DNA of 64,000 nucleotides from Onstottus_B arcticum (GTDB lineage Bacteria; Acidobacteriota; Blastocatellia; UBA7656): assembly GCA_038040485.1 (NCBI GenBank), contig JBBPIE010000016.1, forward strand, positions 1 through 64,000. The letters are read 5' to 3'. The position numbers and the translations under genes were made by a program. Below the pieces are notes generated by a model. The model worked only from the letters and a program-made list of their open reading frames with translations, searched no databases and was not told the DNA's origin. Below are positions 53,872-62,420 of the stretch, one piece after another (within the stretch, counting starts at the first letter, position 1; every line of letters starts with the position of its first letter).

Positions 53872-55602
53872 ATGGAAAAACTCAGGGCCTTGATCAAAAG
53901 GCGCTCTCTCCTGGCCGGCACGCTTGCGGTGCTCTTTCCGCTGCTGATCATCATTGTCCTTCAGTATCGGTCGCTGGTCACAATCGACAGAACGCTTCCC
54001 GCCTATCGCAAGGAAGTTATGAGAGAGTATCTGAGCACGGTGTCGCGAGATATCGCAGAGTTCTACAGGTCGAACGCGGAGCGTGTGCTAAGCGTGCCGG
54101 CCAGCGCCATCACCGAACGCTCAGGCGGGATCGTCAAAGGCGAATCGGAAACGGCCCTGATCAAAGCAACCGCGGGAGTCGCCGCCTGGTTCAAACAAGC
54201 GGAGTTCATTGGCGCCAAGCGGTACTTCATAACCGTCGTGGCTGAGTACCAGGGCGCGGGGCGGTCGGCGGCGCTGTTCTACAATCCGGCTCGCTCGGCG
54301 ATGGAACTCGATCCCGAAGCGCCGCCGTGGCGCGCCATCCAGGTCGCAAGCGCGCCCTACGTTCTCTACATCCGCACGGGCGCGGTCATCTCGCCGTGGC
54401 CGATGGGAATCGTCCGCGATCCCCGGCATCCGTTGATCGTCAAGCCGGTGCTTGACGAAGGCGGGAAGATCATCGCTTTAGCAGGCCTCGAAGTTGATGA
54501 GCCATACTGTCTCGAGGAAGTCATGCCCGCCGCGATCGAGCGTCACGCCCGCGAGTTCTTTCCCGACGAGTATCAAGATCTGATTGTCGCGGTAAAGGAT
54601 GATGAGGGTGAGCCGCTGCTGGGAGGCGACGTCACTGAGGAAACCGCCGAGGCGCGGTCCGGGTTTGACTTCATCTTTCAGCGATGGCAGCTCCAGGCTC
54701 GTTTGCGCCAGATGACCGAAGCTCAATGGGCGCGCCGCAATTTCATCATCAACCTGTCGCTCTGGGGGTTGATGACTCTGTTTCTTATAGGCGGCATAGC
54801 GATGACCTTGAGGACCGCTTCCCGCGCGATGAAACTTTCGCAGATGAAATCGGATTTTGTGTCAAACGTTTCACACGAGCTTCGCACTCCGCTGGCGTCG
54901 ATCCGCGTGTTCGGCGAGTTTCTAAAGCTCGGCCGCGTGAAGGACGACGCCAAGATGCGAGAGTACGGCGAATACATCGAGAGTGAGAGCCGCAGGCTGA
55001 CTCAGATCATCAACAACATCCTCGATTTCTCGAGGATCGAATCGGGCCAGAAGTCATATCAGTTTCTTCCGACAGATATTGGCGAAGCGGTCGCCGACAC
55101 GTTGAAGATGTTCGAAGTGCGTCTCAAGCAAAGCGGATTCGTCATCGACTTCGAGGCCCCGCCCTCGCCGCTTCCTCGCGTCGAACTCGACGCAGACGCG
55201 ATCACCCAGGCGCTCGTCAATCTGCTGGACAATGCGGTGAAGTATTCGGGCTCTTCGAAGCTAATCAAGGTCCAGCTCGCGCACGAACAGGGATGGATAA
55301 GCATCTCGGTCGCCGATCGCGGCGTCGGCATCCCGGACGAAGACCGCGAACGCATATTCGAGCGGTTCCATCGAGTCAGCACAGGTCTGGTGCACGACGT
55401 GAAAGGAAGCGGTCTCGGGCTGGCCATCGTCAAGCACATCGTCGAAGCCCATAGCGGCAAGGTGTCGGTTCAAAGCGAGCCGGGCAACGGCAGCACCTTC
55501 ACCATTCGCCTGCCCGTGAATGCAGACACCGCCCGCGGCTCGACGCGCGAGGCTTCGCTTCCACGCGCCTCGCTTGTGCACGGAGGAACCGACAACACAT
55601 AG
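53872..55602 (+). CDS. Membrane sensor histidine kinase
   Basis: A 576-residue two-component sensor. It has one membrane helix near the N terminus (LAGTLAVLFPLLIIIVLQY), a periplasmic region of about 270 residues with no recognised domain, and a second helix (FIINLSLWGLMTLFLIGGIA). The HisKA phosphoacceptor is FVSNVSHELRTPLASIRVFG. The ATPase domain has LVNLLDNAVKYSG (N box), VADRGVGIPDEDRERIFERF (G1) and GSGLGLAIVKHIVEAHSG (G2). ATG 53872 follows GGAGCGGGG; 34 in-frame codons upstream are unlikely. The response regulator is just downstream. Confidence 0.94.
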   Translation: MEKLRALIKRRSLLAGTLAVLFPLLIIIVLQYRSLVTIDRTLPAYRKEVMREYLSTVSRDIAEFYRSNAERVLSVPASAITERSGGIVKGESETALIKATAGVAAWFKQAEFIGAKRYFITVVAEYQGAGRSAALFYNPARSAMELDPEAPPWRAIQVASAPYVLYIRTGAVISPWPMGIVRDPRHPLIVKPVLDEGGKIIALAGLEVDEPYCLEEVMPAAIERHAREFFPDEYQDLIVAVKDDEGEPLLGGDVTEETAEARSGFDFIFQRWQLQARLRQMTEAQWARRNFIINLSLWGLMTLFLIGGIAMTLRTASRAMKLSQMKSDFVSNVSHELRTPLASIRVFGEFLKLGRVKDDAKMREYGEYIESESRRLTQIINNILDFSRIESGQKSYQFLPTDIGEAVADTLKMFEVRLKQSGFVIDFEAPPSPLPRVELDADAITQALVNLLDNAVKYSGSSKLIKVQLAHEQGWISISVADRGVGIPDEDRERIFERFHRVSTGLVHDVKGSGLGLAIVKHIVEAHSGKVSVQSEPGNGSTFTIRLPVNADTARGSTREASLPRASLVHGGTDNT

Positions 55603-55611
55603 CGGGGATGT

Positions 55612-55705
55612 TAAGAAAAGCCTGCCACAAAGGCTCGAAGCCACAAAGCCGCACCAAGCGAGTGTGCCGGCCTGTGCGCCCTTAGTGATCCTTCGTGTCT
55701 TGGTG
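55612..55705. repeat. CCACAAAG-type word repeat between kinase and response regulator
   Basis: CCACAAAGGCTCGAAGCCACAAAGCC-like words at 55623-55650 are partly complementary to TTCGTGTCTTGGTGGC at 55692-55707. It is a weaker example of the word-repeat palindromes and lies in the 150-bp gap of a two-component operon. Confidence 0.5.
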
Positions 55706-55752
55706 GCGGAAGGTGGTTCCGTCAGTAACGCGACTGAGAGAGAGCGATCAAT

Positions 55753-56433
55753 ATGCCTAGGATTCTGGTCGTCGAAGACGATAAAGCGATGGCTGTCGCG
55801 CTGAGCGATGGCTTTCAGTACGAAGGTCATTCGGTCTCGCTCGCCCGGGACGGCGCGGAGGGCCTGGCGCTCGCATCCGAGTCCAGGTTCGACCTCGTCG
55901 TTCTGGATGTGATGCTTCCAAAACTGAGTGGCTTCGATGTGTGCAAGCAACTCAGGAGCACGGGAAACGGAGTTCCAATCATCATGCTAACGGCGCGCGG
56001 GCAGGAGATTGATAAGGTGCTCGGGTTGAAGATAGGCGCGGATGACTACGTCACAAAACCGTTCAGCTTCATGGAACTGACTGCGCGCGTCGAAGCCGTT
56101 CTGCGCCGCTCCTCAAATCGAATCGAGCTGGCGGATACCTACAGGTTCGGCGACGTGACCCTCGATTTCAAGAAGAGTGTCGCGATCAAAGGCGAATCCG
56201 CAATCGAGCTGTCACCGCGCGAATTCAGAATAATGAAATACTTTATCGAGCATCGCGGCGAGGTGCTCACCCGCGATCAACTTCTCAACCAGGTTTGGGG
56301 CTACGACAGTTTTCCGCTCACCCGAACCGTCGACACTCACATCGCGAAGCTGCGGCAAAAGATCGAAGACAGCCCCGCCGACCCGCATTACATCATCACC
56401 GTGCACCGGGGCGGATATAAGTTCGTAGGGTGA
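55753..56433 (+). CDS. OmpR/PhoB-family response regulator
   Basis: A 226-residue regulator. The receiver has acidic VVEDD, phosphoacceptor Asp in LVVLDVMLPKLSGFDV, the Thr/Ser region MLTARG and Lys in DDYVTKPFSFMELTARV. The winged helix is recognisable in ELSPREFRIMKYFIEHRGEV and TVDTHIAKLRQKIED. It is the partner of the histidine kinase encoded just upstream; the target genes are not apparent. Confidence 0.95.
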   Translation: MPRILVVEDDKAMAVALSDGFQYEGHSVSLARDGAEGLALASESRFDLVVLDVMLPKLSGFDVCKQLRSTGNGVPIIMLTARGQEIDKVLGLKIGADDYVTKPFSFMELTARVEAVLRRSSNRIELADTYRFGDVTLDFKKSVAIKGESAIELSPREFRIMKYFIEHRGEVLTRDQLLNQVWGYDSFPLTRTVDTHIAKLRQKIEDSPADPHYIITVHRGGYKFVG

Positions 56434-56474
56434 TGCCGGCTCCCAGGCGGCGTAGTCGCCGGGCAAGCTAAAGG

Positions 56475-56636
56475 TTAACGAACGCGATTTCTTAAGAAGA
56501 AGCCGGACTTGTATGCCGACGCCGATTCATTCCACTTTTGAGCCGCGAACAACGCATCCGCTACGCTGAGAAGCGCACGCAGCTTGTGGATATTCATCCT
56601 TAGAATCTCTCCATTCCATTCGCGAGTTTGTTCCAT
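56475..56636 (-). CDS. Small helical protein, unrecognised
   Basis: ATG 56636 to TAA 56475 encodes 53 residues. The second Met (56597, after GGAGAG) is the likelier start, giving 40 residues: MNIHKLRALLSVADALF, then QKWNESASAYKSGFFLRNRV. The pattern resembles a single TPR-like hairpin with a basic end. It lies alone in the 300-bp gap before the PEGA lipoprotein gene, on the opposite strand. Confidence 0.4.
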   Translation of the reverse strand: MEQTREWNGEILRMNIHKLRALLSVADALFAAQKWNESASAYKSGFFLRNRVR

Positions 56637-56700
56637 GCTCTTGGTAGCGAGTGGACTCTACTCGCATTTGATGTAAATGTGATTGCGAACCCGCAAAAAC

Positions 56701-56729
56701 CTGTCAAAGATGTCGGGAGTTTGTAAAAT
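56701..56729 (+). promoter_or_regulatory. Sigma-70-like promoter of the PEGA lipoprotein gene
   Basis: CTGTCA (56701-56706) and TAAAAT (56724-56729) are 17 bp apart. The ATG follows 18 bases after the -10 box, with GAGGAGA in between as the ribosome binding site; transcription would begin close to the ribosome binding site. Confidence 0.45.
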
Positions 56730-56747
56730 AATGCCGAGGAGATAACG

Positions 56748-57155
56748 ATGAAGCTCTTTCGTAACGCTTTGATCCTGTCGGTGATGACCTTCCTTCTTTG
56801 TGCCTGCACTCCCGTACAGCGCGAAGGCACTGCGGGTTCTCGCGGCGCCAACGCCAATCAGCCGGCCGCTAACTCGAACGCTTCGCAATCGAAACCAGCC
56901 AACGACAGTGCTGCCGGAACCGGGAGCATTGAAGTCGCCTCGGCTCCGCCAGGCGCGCGCGTTCTGCTCATCCCCGTCGACGAAGGAGGCGCCAGCGAGC
57001 CACAAATGCGCGGCGTCACTCCTACAACGATCACCGGCTTGTCTCCTGGCAAGTACGCGGTTGACCTTGAGAAGCCAGGATACAAGCCGTATCAGAAAGA
57101 AGTAGTCGTGAATGCGGACAGCACAGCGAAGGTGAAGGCCAAGCTGAGACGATGA
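56748..57155 (+). CDS. PEGA-domain lipoprotein
   Basis: A 135-residue exported lipoprotein. The signal peptide ends in the lipobox LLCAC (Cys at about 23), so the protein is anchored by lipid. A low-complexity Asn/Ala linker follows (ANANQPAANSNASQSKPAND). The C-terminal 70 residues (SIEVASAPPGARVLLIPVDE, then GLSPGKYAVDLEKPGYKPYQ) are a PEGA domain, a small beta-sandwich common in surface layers. GAGGAGA precedes the ATG. Confidence 0.9.
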   Translation: MKLFRNALILSVMTFLLCACTPVQREGTAGSRGANANQPAANSNASQSKPANDSAAGTGSIEVASAPPGARVLLIPVDEGGASEPQMRGVTPTTITGLSPGKYAVDLEKPGYKPYQKEVVVNADSTAKVKAKLRR

Positions 57156-57188
57156 GCGAGCGGGACCGATGTTGGATACAGACGACGA

Positions 57189-58331
57189 CTAACGAAGCTT
57201 GCCTAAGCCTTCGCCAATTCTTCGAATCCCTTCTTCAATCAACTTCGGGTCAAAGCAATAAGACAATCGTAGAAAGCCCTCGGCCTCGGTTCCGAAGGCG
57301 CCGCCGGGCACCGTGATCACTCTCGATTCGAGAAGTTTTATCGCAACGTCTTCCGAAGACCCGTGGCGCGAGACGTCCAGCATCACGTAGTAAGCGCCGT
57401 CGCCCGCAACGTAAGGCAACCCAAGCTCCCGGTCGATTGCACGGGTCATCACGTCGCGCCGCCGCGCCAGCTCTTCGCGCATCGCAGCAGTCGCCCGCCG
57501 GCCTTCTTCGCCGAACGCCGCAACCGCCGCCTTCTGAGTAATCGCCGAAGCGCACGTCGAGACGTACTGGTGCAGTACCGTTATCTGCTTGATGACTTCC
57601 TCGGGGCCTACTGCCCAGCCGATTCGCCAGCCGGTCATGCTCATCATCTTCGACAATCCCGACACGATGATCGTCTTGTCGTAGAATTCTGACAGCGACG
57701 CGGGCGGCTCGCTGAAGTAGAAGTCGCGATAGATCTCGTCGGCCAAAACGTAAACATCCGAACCCGACAATCGGCCGGCGATGAACTCGAGATCATTGCG
57801 ACTCAAAGAAGTGCTCGTGGGATTGGAAGGCGAGTTGATCACTACAAGCCTTGTCTTATCCGATAGCGCGGCGTCGAAGCTTGCGCGGTCGAACTCGAAA
57901 CCCCGCGAGGCGCGAAGATGATAGTACTTCTGCGTTGCGCCAGCGATCTCGGTGATCGGTTGATAAGCCAGATAGCACGGATCGGGCAACAGCGCTTCAT
58001 CTTCGGGCCCGAGTATGCTCATCATCACGTTGAAGATCGCCTCTTCAGCGCCGTTCATCACGCACACCGAACTCGTTGAGTATGGCTTCGAAAGCCCGTC
58101 GCTGTGATACGCAGCGATCTTCTCCTTGAGCGCGGCGATGCCGGAGTTGGGCGTGTAGCCGATGTGTTCTTCGTTGATGACGCGAATGGCTTCGTCGCGC
58201 ACGACTTGTGGGACGGGGAAGTCGGGCTCGCCAAGCCCAAGGTTTATCGAGCCGGCCGGAGCGAGATCAAAGAGCCGCCGCGTCGCGCTCTTGCCGATGT
58301 GCTTGATTCGGTCTGCAGGTGTGAAGGTCAT
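57189..58331 (-). CDS. Class I/II PLP aminotransferase, possible DapC
   Basis: A 380-residue fold-type I aminotransferase. INLGLGEPDFPVPQVV, GYTPNSGIAALKEKI, VVINSPSNPTSTSLSR and ADEIYRDFYF with the Asp and Tyr that bind PLP are all present. IIVSGLSKMMSMTGWRIGW has the Schiff-base Lys. The start overlaps the stop of a YefM-like antitoxin gene by 4 bp (ATGA), and dapD, dapA and dapB follow upstream on the same strand. Since dapD makes the N-succinyl intermediate, an N-succinyldiaminopimelate aminotransferase (DapC) is needed, and this is the candidate. An aspartate- or alanine-type activity is equally possible. Confidence 0.88.
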   Translation of the reverse strand: MTFTPADRIKHIGKSATRRLFDLAPAGSINLGLGEPDFPVPQVVRDEAIRVINEEHIGYTPNSGIAALKEKIAAYHSDGLSKPYSTSSVCVMNGAEEAIFNVMMSILGPEDEALLPDPCYLAYQPITEIAGATQKYYHLRASRGFEFDRASFDAALSDKTRLVVINSPSNPTSTSLSRNDLEFIAGRLSGSDVYVLADEIYRDFYFSEPPASLSEFYDKTIIVSGLSKMMSMTGWRIGWAVGPEEVIKQITVLHQYVSTCASAITQKAAVAAFGEEGRRATAAMREELARRRDVMTRAIDRELGLPYVAGDGAYYVMLDVSRHGSSEDVAIKLLESRVITVPGGAFGTEAEGFLRLSYCFDPKLIEEGIRRIGEGLGKLR

Positions 58332-58552
58332 TTTCTCGCTCGATTCAATGCTGCGAGAAGCCGCTGAGCGTTCCTCGGCGAGCTGAGCAAGTGAGCTGTT
58401 TCGGTCAAGCCTGCAAGCTCCTGCGCAGAGACCAGCGCAACATCGCCGCCGTCGCGCCGTTTGATTATTACGATTTCTCCACTCTCCGCTACGCGGCTGC
58501 ACAGCTTCGAGAAATTCGCTCTGGCCTTAGAGTAGGTTGTTTGAATAGCCAT
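58328..58552 (-). CDS. Phd/YefM-type antitoxin without a toxin gene
   Basis: A 74-residue protein with the Phd/YefM fold: YSKARANFSKLCSRVAESGE and VIIKRRDGGDVALVSAQELA, then TETAHLLSSPRNAQRLLAAL. It normally represses its own operon and neutralises a YoeB/Txe or Doc toxin encoded downstream. Here the next gene, overlapping by 4 bp, is the aminotransferase, and no toxin-like ORF is seen. ATG 58552 was chosen because the domain starts there; the open frame extends 20 codons upstream. Confidence 0.85.
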   Translation of the reverse strand: MAIQTTYSKARANFSKLCSRVAESGEIVIIKRRDGGDVALVSAQELAGLTETAHLLSSPRNAQRLLAALNRARK

Positions 58553-58647
58553 TTGGTTCTGTGTCGAACGCTGTACACGGTCGCGGTACAGATTGGAGAA
58601 AAGTGGTCGCAAAAGAAAGTACGTATTACCGAGGAGGCAGCCGACGG

Positions 58648-59478
58648 TTACCGAAGAAAGTCCTCAAGCCTCACCGACGCGTCTGTCTTCTCATCTCGAT
58701 ACTTCACGATGATCGGCGTGTAGACCGATAGCCCAAGCTCCGGGCCGCGCCCGCTGGTGATCGCGCGCGAGCCCGGCACCACCACCGCACCCGCCGGGAT
58801 TTCGAGCTGCGCGTCCGCCGTCTTGCGATAAAACTCATCGTTGACCATGTCATAAACCGGAGTTCCGCCGGTGATGATCGTCCCTGAAGCCAGCACCGCT
58901 CGCTCACGCACGATGGCACCCTCGTACACTCCACAATTCCCGCCTACCAGCACGTCGTCTTCGATGATCACCGGGAGCTCGCCGATCGGTTCGAGCACAC
59001 CGCCGATCTGGGCTGCTGCCGACAGGTGAACGCGCTTGCCGATCTGCGCGCACGAACCCACCAGCGCGTGCGAGTCGATCATCGTGTCGTCATCCACGTA
59101 AGCGCCAACGTTGACGAACATCGGAGGCATGCACGTGACTCCTTTGCCGATGTAGCAGCCGTCGCGAATCGACGAGCCGCCCGGTACTATGCGAACGCGG
59201 TCGTCGGCGGTGATGTGCTTGAGCGGATAGGTGTCTTTGTCGTAGAAGCGAAACTGATTGTTGATTGAAAAGTTCTGGATTCGTCCGAGCCTGAAGCCGA
59301 GCAGGATTCCGCGCTTAACCCAATGATTGACGCGCCAGACGCCATCGACTCTTTCGGCGGCGCGCACTTCGCCTGAGTTGAGCTTTTGTTTGAACTCGCT
59401 GAACAGCTCGCGATGCTCGTCGGTGACTTCGGCGGGCGGATTGTCGAAGAGCTGCTGGATTCTCTCAGATAATTCCAT
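58648..59478 (-). CDS. dapD: 2,3,4,5-tetrahydropyridine-2,6-dicarboxylate N-succinyltransferase
   Basis: A 276-residue left-handed beta-helix acyltransferase that succinylates tetrahydrodipicolinate in lysine and diaminopimelate synthesis. WRVNHWVKRGILLGFRLGRI and RFYDKDTYPLKHI are N-terminal family blocks; VNVGAYVDDDTMIDSHALVG and QIGKRVHLSAAAQIGGVLEP show the hexapeptide repeats. ATG 59478 follows GAGG; the open frame begins five codons earlier. It shares an operon direction with dapA and dapB. Confidence 0.96.
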   Translation of the reverse strand: MELSERIQQLFDNPPAEVTDEHRELFSEFKQKLNSGEVRAAERVDGVWRVNHWVKRGILLGFRLGRIQNFSINNQFRFYDKDTYPLKHITADDRVRIVPGGSSIRDGCYIGKGVTCMPPMFVNVGAYVDDDTMIDSHALVGSCAQIGKRVHLSAAAQIGGVLEPIGELPVIIEDDVLVGGNCGVYEGAIVRERAVLASGTIITGGTPVYDMVNDEFYRKTADAQLEIPAGAVVVPGSRAITSGRGPELGLSVYTPIIVKYRDEKTDASVRLEDFLR

Positions 59479-59487
59479 CGGGAACCT

Positions 59488-59545
59488 CAACACAAAGACA
59501 CAAAGAACACCAACGGTGCTTTCGCCTTCGTGTCTTCGTGTGTAG
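59488..59545. repeat. ACACAAAG-type word palindrome between dapA and dapD
   Basis: AACACAAAGACACAAAGA (59490-59507) faces CTTCGTGTCTTCGTGTGTAG around a short loop. It resembles the other word-repeat palindromes and lies in the 70-bp gap between dapA and dapD on the minus strand. Confidence 0.6.
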
Positions 59546-59548
59546 TGT

Positions 59549-60439
59549 TTAGATCAACTTCAAATCGACAAGCACCGCGCGAACCTTGTCTTTCGTCGCG
59601 CTCGACACCGGGACCATCGGCAGTCGATACACTTCCTTGATCTTGCCCATCATCGCAAGCGCCGCTTTCACCGGTCCCGGGCTGGTCTCGACGAAGTTCA
59701 CCTTCATCAGTGCAAACAGCTCGCGGTTCAGTCGCCGAGCTTCGTCCCAATTGTTCTCGAGCGCTGCGCGGGTCAGCGCCGTCAGTAGGCCCGGCGCTTC
59801 GTTCGAAGCAACCGAAATCAATCCCACTCCGCCAACCGCGATCAGCGGAAGAGTCATCGAATCGTCGCCCGACAGAACCTTGAAGTCCGCCGGGACGCGG
59901 TTGATGATCTCGGCGATCTGAGAAATGTCGCCCGAGGCTTCTTTGACTCCGATGATGTTTTGTATTTCGGCGAGCCGCACAATCGTCTCCGGTGTGATGT
60001 TGACGTTTGTTCGAGGCGGCACGTTGTAGACGATGATCGACAGCCGGGTTGATTCGGCAATCGCTTTGAAGTGTTGGTAGAGGCCTTCCTGAGTCGGCTT
60101 GTTGTAGTAAGGCGAGACCGACAGCAGCCCGTCGACGCCCAGCCGCTCGTACGCGCGCGCAAGCTCGATCACGTGAGCCGTATTGTTCCCGCCCGCGCCG
60201 CCGATTATCGGAACACGCCCTCGCGCTGTTTTGACGGCCACTTCGACAACTCGGCAGAGTTCAGCAGTGCTGAGCGTTGGGCTCTCGCCAGTCGTGCCGC
60301 ACGGGACGAGGAAGTCGATGCCCTCGCTGATCTGAAACTCGACAAAGTTACGAAGCGCGTCTTCGTCTATCGACAAATCTTCTTTGAACGGCGTAACTAT
60401 CGCCGTCCCACAGCCTCTCAAGTTTGTAATATCCGGCAT
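59549..60439 (-). CDS. dapA: 4-hydroxy-tetrahydrodipicolinate synthase
   Basis: A 296-residue TIM-barrel aldolase that condenses pyruvate with aspartate semialdehyde. PCGTTGESPTLSTAE, SVSPYYNKPTQEGLYQHF, YNVPPRTNVNITPETI and GVKEASGDISQIAEI (with the Schiff-base Lys) are diagnostic. ATG 60439 reads MPDITNLRGCGTAIVTPF; the frame is open much further upstream without support. dapB starts upstream with a 19-bp gap. Confidence 0.97.
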   Translation of the reverse strand: MPDITNLRGCGTAIVTPFKEDLSIDEDALRNFVEFQISEGIDFLVPCGTTGESPTLSTAELCRVVEVAVKTARGRVPIIGGAGGNNTAHVIELARAYERLGVDGLLSVSPYYNKPTQEGLYQHFKAIAESTRLSIIVYNVPPRTNVNITPETIVRLAEIQNIIGVKEASGDISQIAEIINRVPADFKVLSGDDSMTLPLIAVGGVGLISVASNEAPGLLTALTRAALENNWDEARRLNRELFALMKVNFVETSPGPVKAALAMMGKIKEVYRLPMVPVSSATKDKVRAVLVDLKLI

Positions 60440-60458
60440 AGAACTCCTGAACCGCGGT

Positions 60459-61154
60459 TCAAGCCCCGCCCGCCGATCTCCGCAACTCCTCGTCGATGAT
60501 TTCCGAGAACTCGTAAAAGCCTTTTCGCCCGTCGATCCATTTGGCGGCGAGCACCGCACCGTCAGCAAAGCCCGCGCGCGTTCGAGCGGTATGAACGATC
60601 TCGAGAGTGTCGGCTTCAGAATCAAACCCGAGAGTGTGCTTTCCCGGAAAGTAGCCCGCGCGCGTGCTCGAAGTTGGAACGTCGCCGCCGTAGATCGCTT
60701 CGACTATTCGCTTGAGCGAGAGCGCGGTTCCCGACGGCGCGTCTTTTTTGAACTTGTGATGAGCTTCCTCGATGAACGGGTCATGCAACTCGAAATGCTT
60801 GAACATCTCTGAGGCCTGCGCCGCGAGCTTAAACATCAGGTTCACGCCGACGCTGAAGTTCGATCCATAAACGAGCCCAATCCCGCCGTTCTCGACGATT
60901 TGCCGAGCATCATCGATGTGGTCGTACCAACCCGTTGTGCCGACTACCATCGAGACTCGCGCGTCTGCCGCCGTTTGGATGTTTGACATGACTGCACGCG
61001 GCTCCGAGAAGTCCACGCACACATCGGCATCGGTGAGATTGCCGCGCGAGCCGGCAAACGGGTCGATCACGCAAACGACGTCGATCGCAGCGCGCGCGGC
61101 GGCGTGCTCGATCATCTGCCCCATCTTCCCGTAGCCAAATAAGGCAAGCTTCAT
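60459..61154 (-). CDS. dapB: 4-hydroxy-tetrahydrodipicolinate reductase
   Basis: A 231-residue, somewhat short DapB (usually 240-270) that reduces the DapA product with NAD(P)H. LALFGYGKMGQMIEHAA is the nucleotide loop, VVGTTGWYDH and YGSNFSVGVNLMF are conserved, and EEAHHKFKKDAPSGTALSL carries the catalytic His/Lys motif. The ATG at 61154 is followed upstream (minus strand) by a heptamer repeat and has no clear ribosome binding site. Confidence 0.95.
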   Translation of the reverse strand: MKLALFGYGKMGQMIEHAAARAAIDVVCVIDPFAGSRGNLTDADVCVDFSEPRAVMSNIQTAADARVSMVVGTTGWYDHIDDARQIVENGGIGLVYGSNFSVGVNLMFKLAAQASEMFKHFELHDPFIEEAHHKFKKDAPSGTALSLKRIVEAIYGGDVPTSSTRAGYFPGKHTLGFDSEADTLEIVHTARTRAGFADGAVLAAKWIDGRKGFYEFSEIIDEELRRSAGGA

Positions 61155-61177
61155 AGGTAGTGGTGGTCAGTGATTTT

Positions 61178-61272
61178 GGATTTTGGATTTTGGATTTTGG
61201 ATTTTAGATTGGGAGAAACAGGGCGTCTTGCTTCCCCAATCCAAAATCCAAAATCTAAAATCCAAAATCCGA
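61178..61272. repeat. GGATTTT heptamer array upstream of dapB
   Basis: Five to six GATTTTG heptamers (61173-61212) and, after a spacer of about 30 bases, the complementary ATCCAAA/ATCTAAA heptamers (61238-61271) form a long imperfect palindrome. It lies between the dapB start and the stop of the 61292-61873 gene, on the dapB leader. Confidence 0.92.
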
Positions 61273-61291
61273 GTAGCCACTAGCCACTATT

Positions 61292-61873
61292 TCAAAACAC
61301 GCACTCTGTGCTGACGGCCAGTCGGCGCACTTCGGCTCGCGAAGGTTGATAGATTACCGTCTCGACCGTATCGGTGCCGCGAGTGAACCGATAAGCAACG
61401 CCAGCATCGCTCACAAAATAGTAGTAGCTGCGGTCGCGCTCTTCGGTGCAACGCTTGAAGCCGGCTCCCAGAGCCATGTCCGTACGACCCATCGGCTGGC
61501 TTGGTTTGAAGTAGATCGTAAACACCTTGCCTGTCATAGAGGCCGGCGCGCGATATATCTTCGCCAAAGTTGGAGTCAAATAAGAGAACGTCACTTCGCC
61601 GCCTTCGACTTTGTGCGGCCCGCTCGATGCTACGGAGTTGGGTTCGTCTTCGAGGCCGATGATCCTTGCGACGTCGGCGGCCGACGAGCGAAGCGGGGTG
61701 ATCCCCCTCCATGAATTTGCAAGAGAACCGCCACTCGATTCCGCGACGTGCGGGGCAAGTAACAAAAGGAAAACTACCCCCCCTGCGGAAAAGAGAAAAC
61801 GCAACCGGCCCGAGTTCTTGGTGCCAAGCCGAATCGAGACCAGCTTAATTCTTATTGAGTCAAAGGCTTTCAT
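61292..61873 (-). CDS. Exported protein of unknown function, acidobacterial type
   Basis: A 193-residue protein. A basic N terminus and hydrophobic segment (FLFSAGGVVFLLLLAPHV) form a signal peptide. LANSWRGITPLRSSAADVAR and IIGLEDEPNS are a pattern I know from many short exported proteins in this phylum, without a known function. The C terminus is beta-rich (TVETVIYQPSRAEVRRLAVS). It interrupts the dap cluster between lysC and dapB. Confidence 0.7.
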   Translation of the reverse strand: MKAFDSIRIKLVSIRLGTKNSGRLRFLFSAGGVVFLLLLAPHVAESSGGSLANSWRGITPLRSSAADVARIIGLEDEPNSVASSGPHKVEGGEVTFSYLTPTLAKIYRAPASMTGKVFTIYFKPSQPMGRTDMALGAGFKRCTEERDRSYYYFVSDAGVAYRFTRGTDTVETVIYQPSRAEVRRLAVSTECVF

Positions 61874-62063
61874 TGTTATTTCTTGCCAACTCTTTCACCG
61901 GCCAATTGAGCTGTCGGTCAAACGCATGGAGGCGGGCGTAACATCTCGCCGTTGCTCAATGTATGTTGTCGATCGAGACATGGTCAAGCGATCTGCTTTC
62001 GAAGGTTCAGAAGTGACAGACTCGGCCGGTCATTTACGAGAGATCGCATCCGGATGAGATAGC

Positions 62064-62420
62064 CTATGAGCCTGAGCTCCCGGCCGCAGGCGGCGGAACC
62101 GGATCAAGCGTACCTCGCGAAACTTCTGTCTTGCATGAGTCGATCCTCTTGACCGTCAGCCGAAGTCCGTAACGGATGCCATAAAGCCGAACAGCCTCAA
62201 TCGAGTAATCAGAACAAGTTGGTTGATATCGGCAGTGGATGCGCCCTGCCAGCAGCGGGCGGGCAACGGCCTGGTACACGTGCACCCCGCCGACGTATAG
62301 ACGCGCGGTGACCTGATCCGCCGGTTCCCGGCAGGAATCAATGGCAGCCAGCACTATCAAAACAAGAAACGCCGCCAGGTAAGTTTCAGGGCGCTTTAAG
62401 CGTTTCCGCAATGCGGACAC
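62064..62420 (-). CDS. yidD: Membrane protein insertion efficiency factor YidD-like
   Basis: A 118-residue protein. An N-terminal membrane helix (YLAAFLVLIVLAAIDS) is followed by the YidD core HVYQAVARPLLAGRIHCRYQ and PTCSDYSIEAVRLYG, with the invariant cysteines. It assists YidC-mediated insertion; most YidD proteins lack the extra N-terminal helix. GTG 62420 after AGGTGAG is the likely start; it overlaps the end of the zinc-ribbon gene by 25 bp. Confidence 0.8.
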   Translation of the reverse strand: MSALRKRLKRPETYLAAFLVLIVLAAIDSCREPADQVTARLYVGGVHVYQAVARPLLAGRIHCRYQPTCSDYSIEAVRLYGIRYGLRLTVKRIDSCKTEVSRGTLDPVPPPAAGSSGS

